64,000 nucleotides of DNA from Flavobacterium soli DSM 19725 (GCF_000422705.1 NZ_AUGO01000001.1:310001-374000), one strand, 5' to 3'; counted from the stretch's first letter, positions 24,895-33,858 are shown. Made by a program: numbers and translations. Notes: generated from the sequence alone by a model not told the origin.

Positions 24895-25775
24895 TGTCGA
24901 AAAGGAACCTCGCCCTTTTTGCCGCAACCCTCGTTTCGATTATTTATGGTGTGACGTTCACGATTGCCAAAGACGTCATGCCAGAATACATCGATGCCTA
25001 TGGTTTTATCGTTTTGCGTGTTGGAGGTTCGGTGCTTTTATTCTGGCTGGCTTGGCTTTTTATGCCAAAAGAAAAAATAATCCTGGGTGATTTTCCGAGA
25101 ATTATTGCAGCAGCTTTTTTTGGTGTTGCCTTTAATATGCTGACGTTTTTCAAAGGATTGAGCTATACTTCTCCTATTTCAGCATCGGTGATTATGGTCA
25201 CGACACCTATAATTGTCCTGATTCTTTCAGCGATTATTATGAAAGAACGAATGCTGAAACGAAAGGTTTTCGGAATCATTTTAGGTTTAGTTGGGACTGC
25301 TTTTTTAATCCTTTACGGAAAATCTATTGGCAATGCTACGAATGCCAGTTTGGGGAATTTCTTGGTTTTTGCGAATGCTGTTTCCTATGGTTTTTACTTA
25401 ATTATCGTCAAGAAATTGATGGACAAATACAATGCTTTTACGTTTGTAAAATGGATTTATCTGTTTGGATTCTTGATGGTTTTACCTTTTGGATACAAGG
25501 AATTGCAAGGTCTTGATGTTGCATCGCTTCCTGAAGGCATTTGCTGGAAAATTGGCTTTGTCGTTATCTTTTCTACTTTTCTGACCTACTTATTGAATCT
25601 GCTTTCAATGAGAGAATTGAAACCTACTACTGTAGCCGTTTTTATTTATTTGCAACCGCTTTTTGCAACCATTTTTGCGATTGGCTTGGGCAAGGATTCT
25701 TTGAGTTTGGTAAAAATTGTTTCGGCCTTACTGATTTTTGTTGGGGTATATCTCGTGACGCAACAAAAAAAATAA
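24894..25775 (+). CDS. EamA/DMT-family transporter
   Basis: The 293-residue protein has about ten hydrophobic segments in two repeated EamA halves, each with the typical LVSIIYGVTFTIAK / LVFANAVSYGFYLIIVKK start. DMT transporters export metabolites across the inner membrane. The substrate cannot be inferred. It is translationally coupled to the ArsC-like gene by a one-base overlap. Confidence 0.92.
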   Translation: MSKRNLALFAATLVSIIYGVTFTIAKDVMPEYIDAYGFIVLRVGGSVLLFWLAWLFMPKEKIILGDFPRIIAAAFFGVAFNMLTFFKGLSYTSPISASVIMVTTPIIVLILSAIIMKERMLKRKVFGIILGLVGTAFLILYGKSIGNATNASLGNFLVFANAVSYGFYLIIVKKLMDKYNAFTFVKWIYLFGFLMVLPFGYKELQGLDVASLPEGICWKIGFVVIFSTFLTYLLNLLSMRELKPTTVAVFIYLQPLFATIFAIGLGKDSLSLVKIVSALLIFVGVYLVTQQKK

Positions 25776-25879
25776 AAAATTTAAATGGATTGAGAAATAA
25801 ATTTGGAAATGATTAAAATGTAAAGTAAGTTTGTCATTAAGAAAAACAAAGTTTACACAACCCTTTAATTAATTTCATC

Positions 25880-26296
25880 ATGAAACAATCACAAGCAATC
25901 AACAACACCGCTGCTTTTTTCCCGAATTACTTTAAAAAAATTGGATTAGGATTTATCTTTCTTGCAGTAGTAATTCCACTATGTGCTAAATTTCTAGCAT
26001 TTGAAATAGTAGAAGAACAAAAAGATTTTTATAAGATAATTTTCTTTAATGTCCTGATTCTTGGTTTGTTCTTTATTGCATGGTCTAAGGATAAATTTGA
26101 AGACGAAATGACGATGCAAATCCGAATGAAAGCCATTGGGTTTACTTTTATGACCTCTGTGTTTTATATCATTTTCAGACCATTGGTAGATTTGATTTTG
26201 AAAGAGCCAGTTACGCAAATGAGTGCTCATGAATTGATGATGTTTATGCTTTTTATGTATATTATTTTTTATAAGTTGCAAAAAAGAAGTGCCTAG
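25880..26296 (+). CDS. Four-helix membrane protein paired with an XRE regulator
   Basis: The 138-residue protein has about four likely membrane spans (near residues 21-42, 49-68, 88-108 and 119-135). A short charged loop (KDKFEDEMTMQIRMKA, about 69-84) precedes the third span. The family resembles small integral membrane partners of YozG-type regulators. It stops exactly one base before the regulator ATG, so the two form an operon. The role is probably sensing or being controlled by the regulator, but this is inference. Confidence 0.75.
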   Translation: MKQSQAINNTAAFFPNYFKKIGLGFIFLAVVIPLCAKFLAFEIVEEQKDFYKIIFFNVLILGLFFIAWSKDKFEDEMTMQIRMKAIGFTFMTSVFYIIFRPLVDLILKEPVTQMSAHELMMFMLFMYIIFYKLQKRSA

Positions 26297-26503
26297 ATGA
26301 AAAACACCATCAAAGTAGAAAGAGCAAAACAGAACATGACACAGCAGGATTTGGCTGAAAAGATTGGTGTTTCCAGGCAAACGATTAATTCTATCGAGTC
26401 GCAAAAATATATTCCTTCGACGGTTTTGGCTTTGAAAATTGCAAAAATATTCGATACCAAAGTGGATGAAATATTTCAATTGGAAGAAGATGATTTCTTG
26501 TAA
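26297..26503 (+). CDS. YozG-like XRE regulator, 68 aa
   Basis: The 68-residue protein is one Cro/CI helix-turn-helix domain with the highly typical VERAKQNMTQQDLAEKIGVSRQTINSIESQKYIPSTVLALKIAKIF run. It ends in an acidic tail. It begins directly after the stop of the four-helix membrane protein. This membrane-protein plus small XRE pairing recurs in Bacteroidetes and Firmicutes. Confidence 0.93.
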   Translation: MKNTIKVERAKQNMTQQDLAEKIGVSRQTINSIESQKYIPSTVLALKIAKIFDTKVDEIFQLEEDDFL

Positions 26504-26538
26504 ATTATCCTCAAAGGTGCTCTTTATGATTGGCTCAA

Positions 26539-26615
26539 TAGCCCTGACTGGAGGGAAAATCCTTTTTATTTTTTTTCTTTAAAAAAATAAAAAGATTTGG
26601 AAGGAAGGCAGGAAT
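26539..26615. repeat. Dispersed intergenic palindromic element, copy 1
   Basis: The element opens with TAGCCCTGACTGGAGGG and closes with GGAAGGAAGGCAGGAA, around a central hairpin of TTTTTATT and AATAAAAA. Similar elements occur at 39325, 44437 and 50409. A CCCGAAGCTTCGGG palindrome follows at about 26620-26633. Together they fill the gap between the XRE gene and the yicC promoter. Confidence 0.75.
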
Positions 26616-26715
26616 ACGTCCCGAAGCTTCGGGATGAAAAAGCCCGAGCCTTTCGCTCCTAATAAGCATCCATTTCTTTGCTGAACACTGTCACTGAACA
26701 CTGAACACTTTTTAG

Positions 26716-26723
26716 TATCTTTG
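26716..26723 (+). promoter_or_regulatory. -7 element of the yicC operon promoter
   Basis: TATCTTTG matches TAnnTTTG, 19 bases before the ATG at 26743. A repeated ACTGAACACTG stretch lies just upstream in place of an obvious -33 element. Confidence 0.5.
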
Positions 26724-26742
26724 AACTCTTTTTAAAAAATAT

Positions 26743-27603
26743 ATGATACAATCGATGACGGGCTTCGGAAAGGCGACTTTACAGCTTCCGACCAAAAAAA
26801 TAACTGTTGAAATAAAATCATTGAACAGCAAGGGGCTTGACCTGAATGTGAGAATGCCTTCGGTTTACCGGGAAATGGAGTTGGGTTTGCGTAATCAATT
26901 GTCGACGGTTTTGGAACGAGGCAAGATCGACTTCTCTATTTTTATGGAAAATACCGCTGAACAGACTTCTACGAAAGTAAATGTTCCGATTGTAAAGGCT
27001 TATATCAGTCAGCTTCGTGAGGTATATGCGGAAGCAGATGAAACGGAATTGATGAAAATGGCGGTTCGTATGCCAGATGCTTTGAAGACCGAGCGTGATG
27101 AAATTGATGAAAGCGATTGGGCTCAAATTCAAGAAGTCATCGAAGAAGGAATCAAGAATATTCAAGCTTTCAGAATTTCGGAAGGTGTGGCTTTGGAGAA
27201 AGAATTTTTGCATCGTATTGCCAATATCATGACGATGATGAACGAAACGGTAGCTCTTGATGGCGAAAGAATCCAGACCGTAAAAACCAGACTTCGCACG
27301 GCAATCGAAGAATTGAAAGTGAACTTGGACGATAATCGTTTTGAGCAGGAATTGATTTTCTATCTTGAGAAATACGATATTACAGAAGAAAAAGTACGTT
27401 TGGAAAACCACTTGAATTATTTTATCGAAACGCTTGCTGGAAACGAAGCCAATGGTAGAAAATTAGGTTTCATAACACAGGAGATGGGTCGTGAAATTAA
27501 TACAATGGGATCGAAATCCAATCATGCACAAATGCAGAAATTGGTCGTTCAGATGAAAGACGAATTGGAAAAAATCAAGGAACAAGTTTTGAATGTTCTA
27601 TAA
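26743..27603 (+). CDS. yicC: YicC-family endoribonuclease
   Basis: The 286-residue protein shows the YicC N-terminal signature MIQSMTGFGKA, the middle SLNSKGLDLNVRMPS, and the C-terminal DUF1732 end with LNYFIETL, GRKLGFITQEMGREINTMGSKSN. YicC proteins are ribonucleases implicated in small RNA turnover. It lies upstream of guanylate kinase and nadD on the same strand, an order common in Bacteroidetes, but separated by palindromic repeats. Confidence 0.94.
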   Translation: MIQSMTGFGKATLQLPTKKITVEIKSLNSKGLDLNVRMPSVYREMELGLRNQLSTVLERGKIDFSIFMENTAEQTSTKVNVPIVKAYISQLREVYAEADETELMKMAVRMPDALKTERDEIDESDWAQIQEVIEEGIKNIQAFRISEGVALEKEFLHRIANIMTMMNETVALDGERIQTVKTRLRTAIEELKVNLDDNRFEQELIFYLEKYDITEEKVRLENHLNYFIETLAGNEANGRKLGFITQEMGREINTMGSKSNHAQMQKLVVQMKDELEKIKEQVLNVL

Positions 27604-27611
27604 GTTTTTAC

Positions 27612-27720
27612 CCTGTAAGGTTTTTAAAACCTTGTAGGTATTATTTTAAACAGACCGGCAAGGTTTAAAGACTTTGTACTATAATAAAACAGACCTACAA
27701 GGTTTTAAAAACCTTGCAGG
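27612..27720. repeat. Three related AAGGTTTT-type palindromes
   Basis: Two clear hairpins, 27612-27639 and 27693-27720 (CCTACAAGGTTTT with AAAACCTTGCAGG), flank a decayed third copy around 27652-27680. They fill the yicC-gmk gap. Their hairpins may lower read-through or affect message stability. Confidence 0.85.
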
Positions 27721-27739
27721 AACGTAAAAGCAAAATAGA

Positions 27740-28315
27740 ATGAACAACGGAAAATTATTAGTTTTTTCAGCACCTTCGGGATCCGGGAAAACCACGATTG
27801 TAAAATATTTATTAGCCCAAAAAGAACTGCATCTCGATTTTTCGATATCGGCAACTTCGCGCGAAAAAAGAGGTGATGAAGTGGATGGAAAGGATTATTA
27901 TTTTTTATCTGCGGAAGCTTTTCAACAAAAGATTAAAGAAAATGCCTTTGTAGAGTATGAAGAAGTGTACAAGGACAATTATTACGGCACTTTAAAAAGC
28001 GAACTCGACCGTATTTGGAACGAAGGAAAGCACGTGATTTTTGATATCGATGTGATTGGAGGATTGGAAATCAAACGTCAATTTCCGGACAAGACCTTGG
28101 CGATTTTCGTGAGTCCGCCTTCGGTTGAAGAATTGGAAAGAAGATTGCGTTTCCGCCAAACCGAAACCGAGGAAAAGATCCAGATGCGTTTGGCGAAAGC
28201 CGAAAGGGAAATCGCAGAATCAGATAAATTTGATGTGATCCTGAAAAATTATGACCTTGAAAATGCCAAAACGGATGCTTACAAATTAGTGTCGGATTAT
28301 TTGAAAATGATATAA
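27740..28315 (+). CDS. gmk: Guanylate kinase
   Basis: The 191-residue enzyme has the P-loop SAPSGSGKTTIVKYLL near the N-terminus, the GMP-binding SATSREKRGDEVDGKDYYF, and the YEEVYKDNYYGTLKSEL segment. It transfers phosphate from ATP to GMP to form GDP. Length and motifs are normal. Confidence 0.97.
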   Translation: MNNGKLLVFSAPSGSGKTTIVKYLLAQKELHLDFSISATSREKRGDEVDGKDYYFLSAEAFQQKIKENAFVEYEEVYKDNYYGTLKSELDRIWNEGKHVIFDIDVIGGLEIKRQFPDKTLAIFVSPPSVEELERRLRFRQTETEEKIQMRLAKAEREIAESDKFDVILKNYDLENAKTDAYKLVSDYLKMI

Positions 28316-28317
28316 AA

Positions 28318-28386
28318 AGTTTAAAGTTTCAGGTTTAAAGTTTCCCAAGGAACCTTGAACCTGAAACCTTAAACCTTAAACCTTTT
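28318..28386. repeat. Imperfect long palindrome of GTTTAAAGTTTC type
   Basis: Left arm GTTTAAAGTTTCAGG and following pairs imperfectly with AACCTGAAACCTTAAACC across a CCAAGG centre. It lies between gmk and nadD and ends only five bases before the nadD ATG, so it will be within the nadD leader if the genes are co-transcribed. Confidence 0.8.
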
Positions 28387-28390
28387 TGGA

Positions 28391-28972
28391 ATGAAAATAG
28401 GATTATATTTCGGAACATTCAACCCCATACACGTTGGTCATTTGATTATTGCGAATCACATGGCGGAACATTCCGATTTGGAACAGATTTGGATGGTCGT
28501 GACACCACACAATCCGTTGAAAAAGAAAAATACCTTGCTGGATGATTACCATAGACTTCAGATGGTTTTCCTAGCAACTGAAAGCTTCCCGAAAATAAAA
28601 CCTTCGGACATTGAATTCAAATTACCGCAACCTAATTATACCGTAAACACGTTGGCCCACTTGGAGGAGAAATTTCCGCAACATGAGTTTGCCTTGATTA
28701 TGGGTGAAGACAATTTGAACTCGCTCCAGAAATGGAAAAACCATGAGGTGATTCTTCAAAACCACAATATTTATGTGTATCCGAGACTAAATTCTGGCGA
28801 GATTGACAGCCAATTTATCAACCATACAAAAATTCATCGGGTTGGAGCTCCGGTTATTGAACTTTCCTCGACGTTTATACGCGAAAGTATCAAGAATAAT
28901 AAAAATGTGGTGCCGATGCTTCCGCATAAAGTTTGGGAATATATTGATCACAATTTGTTTTATAAGAAGTAA
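28391..28972 (+). CDS. nadD: Nicotinate-mononucleotide adenylyltransferase
   Basis: The 193-residue enzyme shows the nucleotidyltransferase motif GTFNPIHVGHLII, and near the C-terminus VIELSSTFIRESI (ISSTxIR motif), with YTVNTLAHLEEKFP in between. It converts nicotinate mononucleotide and ATP to deamido-NAD. It belongs to core NAD synthesis and lies 2 kb from an NAD/ADP-ribose operon on the opposite strand; no NrtR box was seen ahead of it. Confidence 0.96.
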   Translation: MKIGLYFGTFNPIHVGHLIIANHMAEHSDLEQIWMVVTPHNPLKKKNTLLDDYHRLQMVFLATESFPKIKPSDIEFKLPQPNYTVNTLAHLEEKFPQHEFALIMGEDNLNSLQKWKNHEVILQNHNIYVYPRLNSGEIDSQFINHTKIHRVGAPVIELSSTFIRESIKNNKNVVPMLPHKVWEYIDHNLFYKK

Positions 28973-29024
28973 TTTCAGCAACAGATTCAAAGGATTAGAA
29001 CTGATTTCTGTAAAAAAATAAAAA

Positions 29025-29588
29025 ATGAGTCAACTCCTCCGACAACAAATCGAAAAAATAACACCACTTACAGATGGTGAATTCGACTATATCTTGTCTC
29101 ATTTTACCCCAAAAAAATACAAGAAACACCAGTTTCTAGTGCAAGAAGGCGAAGATGTTCCCAATGATTTTTTTGTTTTGAAAGGTTGTCTTAAATTATA
29201 CCATACTAGTGCTGACGGAAAGGAACACATCCTGCAATTTGGACTTCCGGATTGGTGGATTTGTGATTATAATGCCTATTTCAATCAGACAAAGGCGACA
29301 CTAAACATTGATTGTGTAGAGGACACCGAAGTGCTTTGCTTGTCGTTATACAACCGTGAAAAACTTTGTTCGGAAATGCACAGGATTGAACATTTTTTTC
29401 GTCGAAAATCCAATGCAGGCTATATCGCTCTCCAGCAACGAATCCTCTCGATGCTCAACAACAATCCGCAACAGCGTTATGAACAATTGTTGCAACTCAA
29501 TCCCATTCTCTTCCAAAAAATACCCAAAAAACTGATTGCTTCCTATCTTGGCGTTTCGCGCGAAACCTTGAGTAGATTCGGTTCATAA
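29025..29588 (+). CDS. Crp/Fnr family regulator (second in the window)
   Basis: The 187-residue protein has the cNMP-binding-type barrel (KYKKHQFLVQEGEDVPNDFFVLKGCLKLY, about residues 31-59) and a C-terminal winged helix with KKLIASYLGVSRETLSRF, truncated soon after. This shape matches flavobacterial Crp-family regulators that lack the full third domain. It is followed after about 100 bases by the DJ-1/PfpI gene, whose expression it may control. Confidence 0.9.
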   Translation: MSQLLRQQIEKITPLTDGEFDYILSHFTPKKYKKHQFLVQEGEDVPNDFFVLKGCLKLYHTSADGKEHILQFGLPDWWICDYNAYFNQTKATLNIDCVEDTEVLCLSLYNREKLCSEMHRIEHFFRRKSNAGYIALQQRILSMLNNNPQQRYEQLLQLNPILFQKIPKKLIASYLGVSRETLSRFGS

Positions 29589-29689
29589 CCCAAAAGTGAT
29601 TTTCGTCACACCAAAGTTGTGATTTTCCTCATCGTCAGTAAAACTGTTTCTGCCGAACTTTGTAGTATCAATTTTAAACAATTTATTTC

Positions 29690-30469
29690 ATGAAAAAGAT
29701 AATTGCATCGGGTTTGATGGCAATCACTTTATTTGCTGTCACTCTACATTCAGAAACAGGAATTGCACAAACTAAAAAAGCTAAAAAGATGGAAAAGAAA
29801 ATTCTATTCGTGGTTTCGAGCCACGAAAAAAAAGGAAACACAGGCGAGTCAACGGGTTATTATTTAGGTGAAGTTTCGCACGCCTGGGAAGTGTTGAAAA
29901 ATGATTATACAATTGATTTTGTGAGTCCAAAAGGCGGAACACCACCTGTTGACGGATTTGATTTGAGCGATCCAGTCAACAAGGAATTCTGGGAAGATGC
30001 TGTTTATCACAACAAAATCAGTAACTCAATGAAACCGTCGGAAGTGAATACGAACGACTATGTTGCCATTTATTATGCAGGTGGTCATGGAGCCATGTGG
30101 GATTTTGCAGACAATGTTGAAATTTCAAAAATTGCCACAAAAATATATGAGAACAATGGCGTGGTTGGAGCGGTTTGTCACGGTCCGGCTGGTTTGGTCA
30201 ACATCAAATTAAGCAACGGAAAGTATTTGGTTGATGGAAAGAAAGTAAATGCTTTTACCAATGAAGAAGAAGTTGCCGTGAAATTGGAAAAAGTAGTTCC
30301 GTTTGCTTTAGAAACTAAATTGATAGAACGTGGTGCGAAGTTTGAAAAATCAGGTTTATGGCAAAAGCATGTTACCGTTGACCAACGATTGGTTACGGGA
30401 CAAAACCCACAATCGGCTCAAGGAGTTGGAGAGGCGATTTTGAAGGAACTTGAAGCTTTGAAAAAATAA
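29690..30469 (+). CDS. DJ-1/PfpI superfamily protein, exported
   Basis: The 259-residue protein begins with a signal-peptide-like stretch (about 1-25, ending in GIAQT) and then a DJ-1/PfpI alpha/beta fold. The nucleophile elbow is GAVCHGPAGLVN, with FYAGGHGAMWDF upstream. The catalytic pair Cys-His is present. Homologues are annotated as glutamine amidotransferase-like or Hsp31-like glyoxalase/chaperone. The N-terminal leader suggests a periplasmic location, which is unusual for the fold. It lies behind the Crp/Fnr gene. Confidence 0.87.
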   Translation: MKKIIASGLMAITLFAVTLHSETGIAQTKKAKKMEKKILFVVSSHEKKGNTGESTGYYLGEVSHAWEVLKNDYTIDFVSPKGGTPPVDGFDLSDPVNKEFWEDAVYHNKISNSMKPSEVNTNDYVAIYYAGGHGAMWDFADNVEISKIATKIYENNGVVGAVCHGPAGLVNIKLSNGKYLVDGKKVNAFTNEEEVAVKLEKVVPFALETKLIERGAKFEKSGLWQKHVTVDQRLVTGQNPQSAQGVGEAILKELEALKK

Positions 30470-30488
30470 GATTTCTGTGTAAAAAAGC

Positions 30489-30517
30489 AAAAGCCTAAAC
30501 AACATGTTTAGGCTTTT
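30489..30517. terminator. Bidirectional terminator between DJ-1 and nadV
   Basis: AAAAGCCTAAAC (30489-30500) and GTTTAGGCTTTT (30506-30517) form a perfect 12-base stem with an AACAT loop. A and T tracts on both sides let it serve the DJ-1 gene and the opposite-strand NAD operon. Confidence 0.93.
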
Positions 30518-30526
30518 TCAGTTCTA

Positions 30527-31978
30527 TTATTTCTTGCTATTTTCCCTGATTTCAGAAAGCGAAACATCTATTAAAAGCTTTCCATCTCTAAAAACTTCTT
30601 TCAATTCGCCTTGGCTTTCCTCTTCCCACGAAACCTGGTCGATGAGCTTATAAGTACCGTTTTCCATTTCGATTTTCATCAAACCTTTGGCTGATTTTTT
30701 GGTTCCGTCATCAGTAATTGGATCTTTGAAAATGGCTCTTCCTTCACCGTTTACCTCACCATAAGTCGCTTTCATGGCAAAACCAAAAGTGTCGCGGGTA
30801 TTGTATTGATAGGTAAACGAACCAATTCCTAAGACAACATTTGTGGAAGCGAAACCTTTCTTTTTGAGTTGTTCACAGATTTCGGTGGCTCTTTCAATGG
30901 TGATGCTATCGCCATAAATCGCTCCAATTTGGGGAATCAATTCCTTATAACCTTTTTCGTTTGTCGTTCCTCCGAAAGTTTCCCATAAAAGCTCGACAAC
31001 TCCTTTTTTTTCTTCTTCGGTTTTGCCGTTTGGATTACCACACAAGATTAAAATTGGATCGCCACTATCAGGTCTAACTACCACTTTCCCGTCTCTTCCA
31101 GCAATGCTTTCTTTTAATCTTGGCAGATAATTAGTCAGCACTTTCCATAAATCCCACGTATCGGAAACGATGGAAACGATGCCTTTTGGATATACCTCCA
31201 TAATTAGCCTTTGGAAGGTTTCGAATTCGCCCTCGGTGGTACCCATACACATCACGGAATGTTCGGTTGCAGGAACAGAACCTCCCACCAATTCAGTATC
31301 AGAATTAGCATTGTAATATTCTTCCAAGAAATCAATCGCAGGAAGGTTGTCGGTTCCGGTAAAGCTCAATAAATGTGCTGCTGCAGAAGTTATAGAAGCT
31401 TCGATTCCGGCCATACCACGCATTGAGAAATCGTGTGCTTGCCAGTCTACAAATTCAGGAACTGAAGAGGTTTCAGAAGCATATTTGTCTAGAATTTTTC
31501 GGTATTCCTTGGCGATTGTAGCAGAAGTACACGGCATCCAGATCACGGCAGAAAGCAAGGTTTCGAAGTAATTCGTAAGCCAAAAAAACTCAGGGTTTGT
31601 ATTGAACATCGTAAACATTGGCACACGAACCGGAACACTAGAACCTTCTGGCAAGGCTTTAAAAACCATCGGGATATACCCCAAATCGTGCAAATCCTCG
31701 ATGTGTCTTGTTCCCACTTCATTTTCGCCTAAATAATTATTGATTCTTCGGGCATATTGCTTCACTACTTTTTCTTTTGGTTGTTTGAAAAAGTAGTGTT
31801 CAAAATCGTGCAGGATGTATTTCTTGATAAAATATTGCAATCCAAAAAAGACTACATTATCTACATTTTCGATTCTTGATTTTCTTGGTGTCCAGTTGGA
31901 ATAAACTAAGGTTGTGCCGTCTGGGTATTGTCTTCTGTGGTCAACTTTGTAACCGTCTGTTAGTAAGAGTGGGTTCAT
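30527..31978 (-). CDS. nadV: NadV-type nicotinamide phosphoribosyltransferase (Namat-like alternative)
   Basis: The 483-residue enzyme shows the NAPRTase/NAMPT fold: LLTDGYKVDHRRQYPDGT, NYFETLLSAVIWM, AHDFSMRGMAGIEAS, a SVMCMGT segment, VSDTWDLWKV, VVRPDSGDP and GDSITIERA. These match the nicotinamide-preferring NadV/NAMPT class, which couples nicotinamide to PRPP to form NMN. It is the last gene of the NrtR operon. Phage homologues of this pair (Adps and Namat) instead rebuild NAD from ADP-ribose and nicotinamide. Given the ADP-ribose enzymes in this operon, that reaction is a real alternative. Confidence 0.93.
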   Translation of the reverse strand: MNPLLLTDGYKVDHRRQYPDGTTLVYSNWTPRKSRIENVDNVVFFGLQYFIKKYILHDFEHYFFKQPKEKVVKQYARRINNYLGENEVGTRHIEDLHDLGYIPMVFKALPEGSSVPVRVPMFTMFNTNPEFFWLTNYFETLLSAVIWMPCTSATIAKEYRKILDKYASETSSVPEFVDWQAHDFSMRGMAGIEASITSAAAHLLSFTGTDNLPAIDFLEEYYNANSDTELVGGSVPATEHSVMCMGTTEGEFETFQRLIMEVYPKGIVSIVSDTWDLWKVLTNYLPRLKESIAGRDGKVVVRPDSGDPILILCGNPNGKTEEEKKGVVELLWETFGGTTNEKGYKELIPQIGAIYGDSITIERATEICEQLKKKGFASTNVVLGIGSFTYQYNTRDTFGFAMKATYGEVNGEGRAIFKDPITDDGTKKSAKGLMKIEMENGTYKLIDQVSWEEESQGELKEVFRDGKLLIDVSLSEIRENSKK

Positions 31979-31980
31979 TT

Positions 31981-32217
31981 TTATGGTTTAAATATTGTTT
32001 TTATTATTTCTGCTGCGAATTTTCGATCGAGTTCTTTCATCTCTTCGCTTAAATTTTCATAGTTGAGAAAGCATTCGTTTTCCCAGCGGGTTTTTCTTTC
32101 AGTTGAGATATTGGGTTCTGATGTTATCAACTCTTTTGCCCAAACCATCCAATGGTTATGGATTTTTTCTGAAACTAATTCGAGTAGGTCATCGTTTTTA
32201 ATTTCTTCCTTTTTCAT
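31981..32217 (-). CDS. Small RyR-domain-like protein
   Basis: The 78-residue acidic protein contains IHNHWMVWAKELITSEPN, RKTRWENECF, then YENLSEEMKELDRKFAAEIIKTI. The spacing of the Trp, Tyr-x-x-Leu-xxxx-Lys-xx-Asp-Arg and terminal helix is like the RyR domain found in bacterial ADP-ribose contexts. The match is by eye and moderate. It begins 10 bases after the macro gene stop and ends 2 bases before nadV, so it belongs to the operon. Function unknown. Confidence 0.7.
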   Translation of the reverse strand: MKKEEIKNDDLLELVSEKIHNHWMVWAKELITSEPNISTERKTRWENECFLNYENLSEEMKELDRKFAAEIIKTIFKP

Positions 32218-32227
32218 TTGTACGACA

Positions 32228-32830
32228 TTAATAATCCCAAATTAGACCTTTTTCATTTAGCCTATATTGAAACTTTTGAGTATCACCAAAGGTTTCATAC
32301 TTTTTATAATTCTTATTTATAATCTCATCATAAGCCAAGAACATTTGGTTAGAAGCTATATTAAATGGCATTTTTCCGCATCCGGTACATAATCCTGGAA
32401 TTGTTACTGTTTCTATATTTGGGTTATTGATACAAGCAATCAAAATTCCCTTCATGGCTAAATAAGCATTTACAGAAGTTGCAATATTAAAACTCATAGG
32501 AACTCGCATTGTTGGAGCAGAAATTAAAAAAGGAATTTCACGATCTCCTGTTTCTAATGTAATTGTTCGTCCAATTAAAAGCTCTTTTTCGTCGAGTTGT
32601 GAAATTTTTTCTTGCAACTCATCTTGCAGCTGCCAACCAAATCGCTCTGATAAATGCCAATCTAATCCACCATCCATGAACCCAAATGAATTTGCAGGAC
32701 TTACCACAGCATCCGCTTTTATTTTTGTAATGTCTCCTTTAATGATAGTGACATTTTCGCATCCTGAAAAATCATCTTTCCATGAATTGCCAAGCTCATC
32801 TTCTAAGTAAACCAGTTTTATATTTAGCAT
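32228..32830 (-). CDS. Macro-domain protein (second of two)
   Basis: The 200-residue protein has the macro-domain features: GDITKIKADAVVSPANSFGFMDGGLDWHLSERFG (ADP-ribose loop 1), and TVTIPGLCTGCGKMPFNIASNQMFLAYD (loop 2). Macro domains bind or hydrolyse ADP-ribose and its derivatives. The two macro proteins of the operon are of clearly different subtypes, so they probably act on different substrates. It sits between kptA and the RyR-like gene with gaps of 11 and 10 bases. Confidence 0.9.
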   Translation of the reverse strand: MLNIKLVYLEDELGNSWKDDFSGCENVTIIKGDITKIKADAVVSPANSFGFMDGGLDWHLSERFGWQLQDELQEKISQLDEKELLIGRTITLETGDREIPFLISAPTMRVPMSFNIATSVNAYLAMKGILIACINNPNIETVTIPGLCTGCGKMPFNIASNQMFLAYDEIINKNYKKYETFGDTQKFQYRLNEKGLIWDY

Positions 32831-32841
32831 ATTAGTGAATT

Positions 32842-33384
32842 TTAAAATTGAATATATTTTGCAGGAACATGATCAGTAAGCCAAACGCCGTTTTCAGATT
32901 GGTAAAATTTGTATCCGTCCTGTTGCATTTCGCTACTATTAACGATAAGGATCACAGGATTTCCTCTTCTACTTCCTACTTTTAGTGCAGTTTCCTTGTC
33001 TTTACTCAGATGAACATGCTGGCGACTCATTTTGAGAAGTCCTTTTGTTTTGATTTCATCTATAAATTTTTCTACCGTTCCGTGGAATAAAGTTTCGGGT
33101 GGAATGATTTCGATTAAAGCCAAATCAACAGTAACAGAATGTCCTTGGCTTGCCCTGATTTTAGTTTTGTCGTCATTGAAAGCAAAACGTTTCTTGTCGT
33201 TTGTTGAGACGATTTCTTCCAGACTTTCAACATCGAGTGTATTTCCTTTGCCATTCATTTTAGATATAAAATCAGACACCAAAGCCCAGCCGTTTTCATC
33301 TAATTGCAGCCCGATTTCTTCCGGTTTATGTCGAAGCACTAAACTCATAAAAGTGCTTATCTTTCTTTTTTGTTGTTCGTTCAT
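32842..33384 (-). CDS. kptA: RNA 2'-phosphotransferase (Tpt1/KptA)
   Basis: The 180-residue enzyme has all the family landmarks: SLVLRHKPEEIGLQLDENGWA with Arg18-His19, KRF with Arg66, IRASQGHS, LFHGT, MSRQHVHLS with Arg121, and GVWLTDHVPAKYI. The enzyme moves an RNA or other 2'-phosphate to NAD+, giving ADP-ribose 1'',2''-cyclic phosphate and nicotinamide. Bacterial roles are unclear because bacteria do not normally make such 2'-phosphates in tRNA splicing. Here the adjacent macro proteins and ARH could process the product, and NadV could salvage the nicotinamide. Confidence 0.95.
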   Translation of the reverse strand: MNEQQKRKISTFMSLVLRHKPEEIGLQLDENGWALVSDFISKMNGKGNTLDVESLEEIVSTNDKKRFAFNDDKTKIRASQGHSVTVDLALIEIIPPETLFHGTVEKFIDEIKTKGLLKMSRQHVHLSKDKETALKVGSRRGNPVILIVNSSEMQQDGYKFYQSENGVWLTDHVPAKYIQF

Positions 33385-33387
33385 TTT

Positions 33388-33858
33388 CTAAAAATCATAG
33401 ACTGTTGTATCAACATCTTTTTCTGAAATCGTTTTTTCAATTAAAGGTTCAATCATTTCCCATTTTCCACCTGCTAATCCACAACCAATTCTTGGCATAT
33501 GAACTGATGCATTAATTTCTTTTGCAAAATGAGCAACCTTAGATAATCCGTTCTCAATGGCATCATATCGAATTGGCGCGTTACCATTTTCGTCTTTATT
33601 TATTTTATGCTGACCAATTAAATTAGCAATCCATAAATCTTGTTCAACTTGAACAAATTGCACTTCGCCAAGATTAAAATTTTCTTTAGCTTTGAACCAT
33701 TCTCTGTATTTGGCTTCTGGTAATTTCCATCTTTTTGAAATTGCCATTACGAAGCCTTTTCCCCATGCTCCAATGTCATTGCAGATATGAACAAAAATTT
33801 TATTTTCTTCTCCTAAAGGATTGGTTGCATCTCCCTTTTTATATTCAATAGCTTTCAT
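33388..33858 (-). CDS. Macro-domain protein, Poa1/TARG1-like (first of two)
   Basis: From the ATG at 33858 (MKAIEYKKGDATNP) the protein has 156 residues. Macro-domain signs are KGDATNPLGEENKIFVHICNDIGAWGKGFVMAISK and VHMPRIGCGLAGGKWEMIEPLI, a pattern nearest to the TARG1/Poa1/ALC1-type class that removes ADP-ribose or ADP-ribose 1''-phosphate groups. An upstream TTG at 33876 also keeps the frame open, but the ATG is preferred. It lies 3 bases ahead of kptA and 21 bases behind the NADAR gene. Confidence 0.9.
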   Translation of the reverse strand: MKAIEYKKGDATNPLGEENKIFVHICNDIGAWGKGFVMAISKRWKLPEAKYREWFKAKENFNLGEVQFVQVEQDLWIANLIGQHKINKDENGNAPIRYDAIENGLSKVAHFAKEINASVHMPRIGCGLAGGKWEMIEPLIEKTISEKDVDTTVYDF